DNA of 64,000 nucleotides from the NCBI GenBank assembly GCA_947179485.1, contig OX359247.1:573501-637500 (forward strand), in the 5' to 3' direction. The position numbers and the translations under genes were made by a program. Positions 1 to 10,663 of this stretch are shown in pieces. The stretch comes from Allacma fusca (Eukaryota; Arthropoda; Collembola; Symphypleona; Sminthuridae). Every line of letters begins with the position of its first letter. Within the stretch, counting starts at the first letter, position 1. The notes under the pieces are model-generated. The model saw nothing but the letters and a program-made list of their open reading frames with translations, did no database searches and had not been told where the DNA came from.

Positions 1-279
1 CCTCTATTGTATGTCATACCTATCGTTTCTTCTGCAATGGAAATAAACAGCAAAACATGTCTGACTGTCCTGGAACGCTATAACCTAGCAACGCTTTCGT
101 ACTGCTTATTATAACATCTGTAACGTTCCTGAGATTATATGTATGCAATTATATGTATCTGCATCAATGTATGTATTTGTAATTATTTCAACTAAGTACT
201 TAACCATCTATCTATTATTATTTAAATCTGAATATTATTTGATATAATTAGCATCAGTTATTTGAAAAATCATAAACAG
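1..279. other. Upstream sequence, probably intron of the chitinase-fusion gene
   Basis: No coding frame continues leftwards: the frame of the downstream gene meets TAA at 273-275 and a usable splice acceptor AG lies at 278-279. I read this as the 3' end of an intron, which places the first exon or exons, including the start codon and any signal peptide, outside the window. Nothing else is visible. Confidence 0.5.
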
Positions 280-3200
280 CGCAAGCACAAGTTGGAAAAA
301 CCAATGAGGAAATTATTGAAGACCTTCTTCTATCCCAGGCCCAACCCAAAGCAGGTCCCGAACAGTACTTGAGGTACACCAAGGGTCTGGTTTTCGCTGG
401 CAATGATTTTCGAATTGATCCTGATCCATTCCCATGCACAGATCTTGATCCTGAAAAGGAATTCGCAATTTTTATCAACGAAGGGAAAGATGCCATTCGA
501 GTTTGCGATCTTTGTCCAAATCTACCCCTGGAAAAACTTGTCAGTTTAACGTTCATACCAGAGTTCCCTGAAAGTTTATTCAAAGTTTCTCACAACTCCC
601 TCTACCCTGACTGCGTTGTATCTTGCATTGAAACCCCGGACTGTCTGGCAACAAATTACGACTCCCTTCAGAAAACTTGTTCTTTCTTCAACTCGACTCG
701 TGGTGAACTGAAGTCGACGTCGAATTCTACTTACATTACTCCATATCAGCCAACAGGGATCATTCGAGACTGGGTCTATAGTCGGAACACCATAATTTCC
801 AAAATTAATCCCAGTTCCTTCGAGAACTCCACAATCACAAACATTGAAACTGTACTGTCAAATTTATCATTTCTAGATTGTTTAGCAGCTTGTGATGCGA
901 ATTCAGCTGAATGTCGTTACGCGTCCTATAGTTTCGAGGAACAAGAATGCACACTCATTCGCAATTTGACTGAAGGCAACTACGAAGTCATCTATGAGTA
1001 TGGTTATCTTTCTGCATTTAAGCAGGACGTTATTTTTTCCAGCTCAGGGACCAAGAATGGATGGAGGTTTCAAAGGGTTGGTGCAACGATCGAAGACATG
1101 GCAAACATTGACGAGAATGATCTTTTTAATGAGCTGATTTCCAACCAAAATTCGTCAACTGGCAAAGGTAGGTCAAAATTTATAGCAGTAACCCAATGTT
1201 TATAATCAATGTACTAAAATGCCCTGGAACATCTATGTTTTTTTTTGCAAATAGAATATGACTACGTGGACAACCTTGGCTGCAAACTTCAGCCAATGCC
1301 AGGATGTGACCAGTACACTGCGAAGCAAAAGTGCAGATATCCTGAGAATCTCCCAGAAAATGTGGACAAGGAATTACCACTTTGTCCAGGAAGTCGCGAC
1401 GCTGTCTATAAATCTCTGCAGAAGTTATCTGAGGCTAAGGAAGTCTGCCAATCTTCATGCTCTAATGCAGAAAATTGCATCGGGATAACCTGGAAGGTTG
1501 ACAAACAACAACTAGATAGTCCTGAATGCACGCTGGTCACGTACAAAACCCTCACGGAACAACTTCAAAACTTGGATGACAAGGAATTTTATTCACTGAC
1601 CACACCTCAGAACCACAGTCTGGGCTTCTCCATATATCCTAAACTCCAAATTGATTCCAGTTTTGGCACTGCCACCACAAGAGTCTTGAATGATATTCCG
1701 GACGCCGAATCCTGCAGAGACAACTGCAATTTCAGCCCAAAGGAATGTCAACAAGCTTCATATAATATCGCTGACAAGACGTGCATACTATCAAAAGGGG
1801 AAGCCAGATTTACAGACAGTGCGAAGTCCATCTTGTTAGTGCGACCTCCAACGGTCAATGCCACAGCAATTGCTTACACTCGTCTGATAGGTGTAGTATT
1901 TACCGGGGAGGCCTTGGATGTTCACAAACGTGACTCAACTTATGACAGTCTTCCAGAAAATGTGGACAAATGCTTACAGTACTGTATTTCTTACCAAAAT
2001 CAAAACCGAACTTGTGATTTTGTATCAGTTAAAATGGACCAGAAGTACGGAACTGAAGTAACACTAGAATGTTCCTATTACGATGCAGGGACAGGTAGTG
2101 TCGAGACTCTTGCAGGGAGCCAGGTCTACGTTAAAACTGGCCAGTCGATGGACTTCAGTCAATTGGAGTTGAACAAAGTGTCGATCCTGCAAGGGAAAGA
2201 TTCCGCTGGTTGTTTCCGAAAAGAGCCCACTAATCCCTTTAAGTATTTGGAGGACTTTGCAGATGATCTGGATCAGGCGGGTACGTCACAAAATCGTTTA
2301 TTAATAATTATGTCGTTTAAGAAAAAGTGTCTTCAGTCGAGTGTAATACAAGTTATTATTGATAATGGAAAAATAAATTGTCTACGCAGAAACAAAAACG
2401 GAACCCAATGAAACTCCGACGAAAATTTTATCCAGACGAAAGCGTGGGGTTGGTAGTATTTTTCAAGGCATTGCCGGGGTAGTTTCGAGCTTTATAAAGA
2501 ACGGAAAACCATTCATTACTGGAATGAAAGTTCCAATTGTGTCGGATGCAATAAATACTGGGATATCCTTGTTTGAAGTTGCTGTAGCCCTATCCTCTGG
2601 GCCCTGGAGTCAAGTGGTGGGGGCTGTTCTGGATTTGGGTTTAAATGCAATCGGTCTGATTCCTATTCCCGCCGCGAAATTCGGTGCGCAAGCCCTCATA
2701 GCTCTTATGAGTTACATGAAAACGGATATTTTATCGGCAATGAATAAAATCGTGAAACCGAAGAAGGATAACGACGCTGCATCAAATCAAAATGAAGATG
2801 ACTCATGCGAACAGAACTCTCGAAGGAAACGAGCCACTGCTGTAAACAGCAACAAACGTCCCCGGGACTGTGATGACTTTTGCCGTGCAGAAACAGTAAA
2901 CAAGACCACGGAAGACCGTATTTATATGCCCGAAACCACTTGCTTGGTTAGCCAGGAAAAAAGTGGTCAAGGATTCACTTTTCAAGAAAATGAGCAGTGC
3001 GTTCTAATATGCAGTGCTGGGTACAATGAAAACGATCCAATGCCAACATGCAAGAAGGATCGAAATTCGAATGATTATAGTTTCTCGCCCGCACCGGCCT
3101 GCAGTCCGCAATCTTGCGGAGACGGTCATACCTTTACCGTAAGTGCTATGCCTAGTGCTCTTCCAGGGTTTGCTGAAAAGAGAATAGGGATTTATTATGT

Positions 3201-6200
3201 GAAATATGATAAAACGAAGAAACTACCGATTTACTCCGCCTCTATTCTCGATAAGTATAACTTTCGGTATAGCGGAGGTCCCAGGCGGGATGCATTTAAG
3301 AAACATCCTTGTCCTCAACTACAAAACGACCAGCATAGCTACAACGACTACACAAACACGGGATGGGTCAGGGGTCACCTCACCCCGGACGCAGCAGTAG
3401 CACCACTCGGGGTTGTTCCCCAAAAGAGTACCTACTTGTTCGTAAATATAGCTCCGCAGAATGGATGGTTGAATAGTGGACAGTGGTCACAAATAGAAAG
3501 GGCTGTACAATGCTTCACAAAGAAATACTCTGGTTTAGTAATTACGGGGATTTGCCCGGGTGGGGTCCCATCTCCTATACCTGATACACTGGAACATGTT
3601 CCATCATGCTTTTGGAAGCTTGTTTGTTACAAGTCTCCCGACAGTGGACGAACAATTGTTACTGGCTTCATTGGTGATAATTCCATTCCGAGTGATTCGG
3701 AGAAAGAAGCACGGAAAAAGGAAATAAGGAAAATTAGAACCCAAGCAGAGGTGAGGGATACTGTGGGTTTAACCAATTCTGAAGTTACTGACATGTGGGA
3801 AAACTCGTATTCAGCTCTTATAGAGCACCGGGACCCGCGTATAAGTCCATCTGATTGTGCAAACTCCAACGAGGCTAACGTTAAATGGTGGGAAGATGCG
3901 AAAAAGGGTAAAACTAAGATGAGTACACTTGAGGACGAGGAATACTTCGGTTGTAGTGATGATGATCTTCTGGAATTTAGAAGTCTGATTGAGCCAATCG
4001 GTAACTACTACTGTAACCTTATTTTTTTTAGAACATAGCTTCGAAGATTATTTCCTACAAATGTTAACTTACCTGAGGTTTTTTCTAGACGACGATGATA
4101 GCTCTGACGGAGAAGAGGACGAAGGATCTGATGAAAACGATTCCATTGGAGCCGAGACTTTCCGCTCCAGTTCGTGTGGGAAACGTCTGATTGGTTACTA
4201 TCCCTCGTGGGGAACCGCTTCCTTCACGAATGTTCAAGGGAAAAGTCTTACCCATGCCGTGTTTGCTTTCTTCGAGACGTTTGCAGATGGCTCTGTGAGA
4301 CTTGGCAGTGCGGATGCGAATAACAGTCCGGATTATGGTAGCGATGTGGACATTTCAAAAAAACGTTTGGCCAATTTCTTGAGGATACAAGAAACATTTT
4401 CTCATTTAAAAACCTTGTTTGCTGTTGGTGGATGGGAAAATTCCCAGTATTTTAGTTCAATTGCGTCAGATCCAGCCAAGCGACTTCGTTTTATATCTTC
4501 GACGTTGCAAATCGTGGATCAGTATGGGTTCGATGGGGTTGATATTGATTGGGAGCATCCTGTTACAGGTTTGTAATCATTCTTTCTGAATTCAGCTTGA
4601 ATTTTGCACAAAAAGTGTTATAGTAATATAAGCATTTTTTTATTTGTAACTTTTTTTTTATAAAACTTGGTACACGGATTCAATCGGTGTGTAGATTATG
4701 AGCTTAAAGTATATATGTATGTCTCTCAAGTAAAAGTTTGGTTTTGGAGGTACAAGGGATATGTTATGGGTAATAACACTTGAAGCAGTCTCCCTCAAAA
4801 ACACTAAATAATTAAACCTAAGATGATTTTCTGCAGACAGAAACAGTCTTAAAAGGGATCAAAGTTTATGAATTGTTTTAAACTATGCCATAAAAAATAT
4901 ATTTTTTCGTTATTTCAATTTTGACCCACATTTTTTGGTCTACTGAAACTGAGTATTTTCGGTGTTGCTTTAGGTCTTTTCCGATCATGTCCTCAATTCT
5001 CAACAGAGTTCTGTTTTATATAGACATGTCAACTACGGTATCGTAGTACGGTAATGCCGTAATTACCGTAAAACATTTAGGTACGGTTTAGGTACGATAA
5101 TTCTCGGTTTTTTGAAGCGATATCGTAACTCCATACGATATCGTCAGTCTAGCGGAAGGCTCATAAAATTGTGGTGTTACATACTCGAATTTTCATTAAA
5201 AAGAGTTAAACTCAAAAATGAAAGGAATTCGTTCGACAATAAAGATTTTGTGTAGTGTCAATATGGAAAAAACTTAATCGAACTGATTATTTAGAATCTA
5301 AATCAAGTCGTGCGTCTAGTAATTCAAGTGTTTGGAGTCATTTTTTGAGTCGGTCTCACGGCATGATGGCACTTCACCTGTTATGAGAAAGAGATCTGTC
5401 ACTTCCTAAATTAATATAAGTACGACCGAATTCGGTAAAGATTTAGTTTAGGAAAAATTACTAGAAGATAGATCGAAGAATTCAGTATCGTTTTCTATAT
5501 TTTATGATTTTCATATTTTTCATACGAATGTAAGAAAGGAAATTTGATTTTTTTTCAAACTAGCTTATTTTATAAGGAATTTCTGCACATTTAATACTCT
5601 CACATTAATTGACATCAAAGACGCTAAACTGATTGTTGAATAACTGATGTTGGATTTTTTACTTCATATCTTTACACACATACCATAAAAATCGACTTAT
5701 ATTCGTGTTTTTACCATAATCGGATTAATTTACGATACCGTACCTTAAAAATATTACCGGAGTTTTTTCACTTTACGGTAACGGTAATTACGGTATTTTA
5801 AACAAGAACGGTATGAACATGTCTAGTTTTATAGCTCCCTGGAGTCCGTATAACGTTTCCTACCAATAAGCGTCAAAAATAATTTTGCGATTTTTTTTTG
5901 CGAGAATCAAAAAATGAAAAAGCTGATTTTTTTTTACTTTGCTGTATGTTTTTTGACCCCACGACCTCAAATACTGACCCAGGTCAATTAAGGAAAATTT
6001 GGAGGTGAACTACAAACTAGAGGAATCAAATGCTCATTAGACACTGCCGTAAATGGGCTAGAGGAGAGGCAAATATTTATGTACCATGTACAAAATGTGC
6101 ATCTGTTCGTCCAAATGTTTAAGTGTAATCCTTTACATCGCGTCTAACATTAGTTGTTAAATTATACATGTAGGTACTGTAATATCACAAAACAATTTTA

Positions 6201-7938
6201 CAGGTGGAGCCACTGAGGGAATACCTGAAGACAAGCAAAACTATGTACAACTAATGAAGGAACTCCGTCAATCGTTCGATGAACATCAGAGCAAAACTGG
6301 CCGGTCAGAGAAGTACTTGATTAGTTTTGCTGGAGCAGCTGGACAGTGGACACTTGATCCTGGTCTGGATCTTCCGAATTTACTCAAATACGCGGATTTT
6401 GCCAATGTAATGACGTATGATTACTTTGGGGCTTGGGCGAGTAAATGGGGTGCATATACGGGATCACCGTCGCCTCTATTCTACGGTAACCCCAAAGGTT
6501 TCTCAGGGAAAGTCAATGCTGACTGGACTATTAAATATTACACTTGCAAATCCAAAAGACCCCATCAGATCAATATGGGAGTACCTTTCTATGGAAGGTA
6601 TTGGGAGAATGTTGGAGATCCGATTGACCCCAGTGATGGTATGTGGAGACTGGCGCAAAGTGTAGGAGGAGAATTCAAAGGTGGATTCGTACCTTGGAAG
6701 GAAGTCCGGGAGAGTTACTTGAGTGATCCGGGCTTCAAGCAGGAATTCCATGAGAAGGCAAAAGTCCCCTATGCTTTCAACCCTACGACAAGAGTATTTT
6801 TAGGGTATGAAAATCCAGAATCTTTAAGTTATAAAGTGAAGTACGCAGAAGACTACAACGTTGGAGGATTAATGATCTGGGCAGTTGACCAAGATGACAG
6901 AGATTACACTATGCTCACGGCATTGATGAAGGCAGATTTATGCAAGATTACTGATCCAACAAAGGTAGAATTTGGAGCGAGTTTTTAACAATAACAAACT
7001 ATTTTTTAAATGATGTACATACAATAATTGCAATATCTCTCTTAATGTCTTGGTTTATTTAGATCAACCACCGCTGCCCTCCAATCGATGAAAAGCGCTG
7101 GTGGACTCCAGAAGATGGTTATGACAAGGCTGGTATGTGTGGTAAATCCGCACCGTTATACAAGGGTTACTACCCTGTTTGTGACCCTGATGATCCCGGA
7201 TATAGCTGTTGTGGCGATCAAGGTTACTGTGGTTCTGGAGCAGAATTTTGTGAGTGTCCAACATGCGTCGACTATCGGACGAATCCTGAGAAGATTATTG
7301 AGGAGCCAATTAAACCCACAATGCCAGTGAGTTGGTACATCTTGACAGACCCTGATGGTAAGCGTGGCCGTTGTGGGCGTGGAATTCCACTTTTGAACGG
7401 GAAGACACCCATTTGTAACCCTGATGATGTGAACACCCATTGCTGTTCCAGTGGAGGGTACTGCGGCGCTTCTCCCACTTTCTGCGAATGCGATGGTTGC
7501 GTGGATTTCAAGAAAACCCCGGATTACGTGTACAAAGAGAAGACTTGGTGGGATTGGGCGGATGGGGAAGATAAATTTGGTAGATGTGGACCAAGTGCTC
7601 CTAAGATGGACGGTAAAGTTGTGAAATGTAACCCAGATTCTAGTTCCCACTGTTGTGCTCCTTCGGGTTGGTGTGGAGCTGGAAGTGACTTCTGCGATTG
7701 TGTAGGATGCGTTGATTTTACGAAAGACCCAGACCACGTTTACAAGGACAAGACTTGGTGGGAGTATGCAGATGGGGAGGATAAATTTGGGAGATGTGGA
7801 CCAAGTGCACCGAAGATGCAAGGGAAGAATGCAGAGTGTAATCCTGACTCCACCTCATATTGCTGCTCTTCCTCTGGTTGGTGTGGCAGCGGATCGGAAT
7901 TTTGTGATTGTTCCGAGTGCACTAATTTTAAGAAGTAA
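280..7938 (+). CDS. Secreted PAN/apple - nuclease - GH18 chitinase - hevein-like fusion protein (5' partial)
   Basis: Six exons join in frame: 280-1167, 1255-2280, 2390-4000, 4089-4568, 6204-6964 and 7063-7938, giving 1,879 visible residues; the start lies off the left edge. In order: about five PAN/apple-like modules (C-x3-C, later Cys, aromatic, Cys) in exons 1-2; RRKR at 2434-2445; a roughly 90-residue Gly/Ala/Ile-rich hydrophobic segment; RRKR at 2821-2832; a sushi-like Cys module; a DNA/RNA non-specific endonuclease (Serratia type) with RGH at 3370-3378 and the metal-site block NIAPQ...N...W...E from 3445; an acidic linker; a GH18 barrel with the complete DGVDIDWE (acid Glu at 4553-4555), MTYD and a late Trp-Ala-Val-Asp; and four repeats of the form CG...CNPD...CC...GWCG...FCDC. 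From family knowledge it should hydrolyse chitin and nucleic acid outside the cell. A predicted gene merge cannot be excluded, but all five junctions keep phase and the linkers are open. Confidence 0.82.
2390..4000 (+). other. Exon carrying the double-RRKR hydrophobic cassette and the nuclease domain
   Basis: This single exon holds both furin-type sites and the whole nuclease. The first RRKR is followed directly by Gly-Val-Gly and a long stretch of small and aliphatic residues with almost no charge for about 90 codons, then Lys/Asp-rich linker and the second RRKR. The nuclease keeps Arg-Gly-His and the Asn-containing PQ block, but the Asp usually preceding Arg-Gly-His is Val. Proprotein-convertase cleavage at both sites would release nuclease-chitinase from the PAN region; this is inferred from motif and arrangement only. 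Confidence 0.6.
4569..6203 (+). other. Large intron of the chitinase-fusion gene
   Basis: Bounded by GT at 4569 and AG at 6202-6203, splitting the GH18 barrel just after the catalytic Glu (phase 1). It is about 1.6 kb where the gene's other introns are about 85-110 bases. About half is explained by the hAT-type insertion at 5021-5825. The rest is AT-rich with no coding frame that I can see. Confidence 0.8.
5021..5825. mobile_element. Non-autonomous hAT-type element with 8-bp target duplication
   Basis: A perfect 8-bp direct repeat, gttttata, flanks the element at 5013-5020 and 5826-5833, the duplication size diagnostic of hAT. The ends begin TAGACATGT and end in its inverse, and subterminal arrays of TACGGTA / TACCGTAATTACCGT face inward at both sides. 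Around 5290-5360 a short reading frame gives Ser-Ser-Val-Trp-Ser-His-Phe, resembling the start of a BED zinc finger of a hAT transposase, so the element is probably an internally deleted derivative. There is no intact transposase. Confidence 0.8.
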
Positions 7939-8057
7939 AGTGAACCTGATTTTTCGGGCGACAGCGGCTTGACAATCCCTTTAGTTTAGATACCATAATC
8001 CTGCTATTATTAAAAACTTTACCATCCACAGTATTTGTTTTTCGAAACAGTCAAATC

Positions 8058-8063
8058 AATAAA
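8058..8063 (+). terminator. Polyadenylation signal AATAAA of the chitinase-fusion gene
   Basis: AATAAA about 120 bases after the TAA at 7936-7938. The first canonical hexamer in the 3' flank that I found. Confidence 0.45.
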
Positions 8064-8600
8064 TGCAATAGTAAAATCACTAAATAGAATTTCTTTTGTA
8101 CCCGCTTAAAGGTTTAGGCGTAAAACATGAAATTTTACTTATATGCAGAGAAGCAGAACCATTTGCCCTTTGATGGAATTTTAAATTCATATACACCATT
8201 GCAATTTGCAGTTACGGGGTTCAAAATGTATAAATTTGGAAGCCAAATTGAATTTTGAAAAACAGTAGTAATTTTTGATTAGGAATCATTTCGGTGGGAA
8301 TGCTGTAGCTTATTCAAAAGCTGTTTTATTGCTCAGTAGAAATTTTTCTAGAGAGATTTTCTAGTATTACTAAAAATTTTATTGTCGTCAAAGGTTTGGA
8401 AAATGTTTTTTATGACTGCAACAAAATTTTCAATACATTCAACGCTGTTTTGTTGAGAATACTTTATGGGTGTTTTGGGAGAACAATTTGAGCAGTACCT
8501 GTGTTAGCTGCGAGTTTTGATTATGTCTACTAAAAACTGCAACAAAATAAAATATAGTATTTTCATAAAGTTAATTTCAATTTACAGGGTAATATTAATT
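8064..8600. other. Intergenic, no gene seen
   Basis: AT-rich sequence between the chitinase gene and the Tc1 remnant. I looked for the left terminal repeat of the Tc1 element here and did not find it. Confidence 0.5.
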
Positions 8601-8607
8601 TATGATT

Positions 8608-9277
8608 TTTTCATCTCGTGGGGTGGGGAATTTAGTGGTGGTGCCCAGCACACTGACTGCAGAAATTTACAAAAAAAATCCTGGCCGAAAATTTGGGTTC
8701 ATTGACGACAAAACTGAAAATTAATGACGACCTCATAATTAAAAAAGACGGTAATTCAAAGCACACCGAGAAATTAGTGAAGGAATGGTGCAAAAACAAC
8801 CGTACTAATGTCCTTTCTTGGCCAGCCCAGTCACACTACTCGAATCCAATCGAGTTTTTGTGGGATGTATTGGACAGATGTCCCCAAAACAGGGACCAAC
8901 CTCCGACGATTAAATGTGTGCTAATGGAAGCCCTACGGGAATAATGGGAACCTATACCCTCCAGCGAAACCCAAAAATCTCATGTATTCCGTTCCAAACC
9001 GTATTTATGAGATTATTAAAGCTAAAGGAGGAGCTACTCGCTACTAAACATAAAAATCCAATGGATCGAACAATCTTTTGTCCCTCTCTTAGTTTTGTTT
9101 TTCGTACCAGCTGACGTACGAGTTGAAATAATTCTGATTATTGATGCGAAAATTCGTTCCAATAGGCGGATTTAACATATATGTCACTAAAACTAGACTA
9201 TTTCTGGAGTTTGTACGTCCGAAAAAAAGCAGTTTTTAAAAAATTGTCCAATCGAACAATCTTTTGTCAGTCCACTA
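8608..9277 (+). mobile_element. Decayed Tc1-like DNA transposon, 5'-truncated
   Basis: Fragments in shifting frames match the DDE domain of Tc1 transposases: a Gly-Val-Gly-Asn-Leu-Val...Thr-Leu-Thr-Ala-Glu-Ile-Tyr block near 8610-8680, then Lys-His-Thr-Glu...Trp and the Trp-Pro-Ala-Gln-Ser...Asn-Pro-Ile-Glu-Phe-Leu-Trp block at about 8755-8870. Stops and frameshifts interrupt it. The right end shows the inner/outer direct repeat arrangement of IR/DR-type Tc1 elements: ATCGAACAATCTTTTGTC occurs at about 9063 and again at about 9251, followed by CAGTCCACTA-TA. No left end was found. Confidence 0.75.
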
Positions 9278-9289
9278 TATATTTCTGTT

Positions 9290-10660
9290 GTATTTTGTTG
9301 CATTGCGTTGTTGGAAGAAGTTTCTTTGTTTCCTTCTGCTGGCCCCACCCGGGAAGGTAGTATAATTGTTAATACTTCATAAGCCACTCCTGCAACCATT
9401 AAAAGCTTGTCGGAAGAAGTCTGGTAGAGTAATAATAATTATAATAGAAAAATTACCTTCACACGTGTTATTGAATTTAAAAGAATTGATACTACAAAAA
9501 TACCTACTTTTGATACACTTCTAACACGTGTATCGATTTTGCACGATCTGTACTTGAGAGTATCAACTAACGATTGCATGCACGCAAGTAGCCATTGTTT
9601 GGAATAGACTTGCATGAAGATTTCTAGAACAAGACTGATCAGACCTTGACCAGAGGCACTTATTCCTTCCATTGTGGGTTCAAGTATTTTCACACTTTCG
9701 GACTAGACTGTATTTCTAAAATATATGGTTCTTACATGCAAGCGAGCGTACGCATTTCTTAAGCATTGATTAATAGCATCAGCATTGTACGATGCAGTAC
9801 ATTCACTTGGGAAAATTCGCACACATCTTTCATTTTTCATCCGGGTTTTGTTTTGGACACTTCGTCTTCTATTGACCACTTCTTTTTGTAAAAGGGAGGC
9901 TCAAGCTTTTCAAAGGAAATTCGCAGTGTCTGCCAATTCTTACACGGCATTCCTGGGTTTACATTTTTGCCCCACAGATTTTCTCTTGCTCATTTTGACA
10001 ATTTTTGAACATTAAAATACCCTTTGAAACCTTGTTCAGAAATGTCAATCACAACACGGCTGGATGCCAATTATGAAAACCCATTTTGGGACAAAAACGC
10101 CGGATATCATACGAATTACTGGAAAAATAAGAAATACAATGCTACATCGCATGTACTCTGTATAGTCTTTGTTTATGTGTATCTACATATACTTATATAA
10201 TACTTTGCCACTGGGGCAGGTGAGTTTACCTGAGAAATAGCAAGTGTATGTGTAATGTCATTTGTGAAAAAAATGCTGTAAACTAAATGAGTTCCTTCAC
10301 TGCTTAATCGCTTCTTTTGTCCCTTGATTCACCCATTGAATGGAGGACTCCTGCGTAGCTCCTCAAGAGCTTCTTTAGTCTCCCCATCAATCCCATGCAT
10401 TTCCTGGACTCACGTAGTTCTTCCCCTTTGTTACTGAATTGGCACTCAACAATAAAAGAAATCAATGGCTATCATCAATTTCCACCTGTGAACATATGCA
10501 CCTGACACATGTATCCCAAATTATCCAACCGACCTAGAAATCACTCATAACACAGTGTCAATGAAATATCCATGTCATTTTACTCTGGAACTTTGGCAAA
10601 GAAACACCAGAAAAAAGCTCCATACTCACTTATTCATTTCTCTTTTACCTAAATTTCAAA
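9290..10660. other. Intergenic, no gene seen
   Basis: Short open frames occur on both strands but none has splice continuity, codon pattern or a recognisable motif. No RNA gene is apparent. Confidence 0.4.
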
Positions 10661-10663
10661 AAC

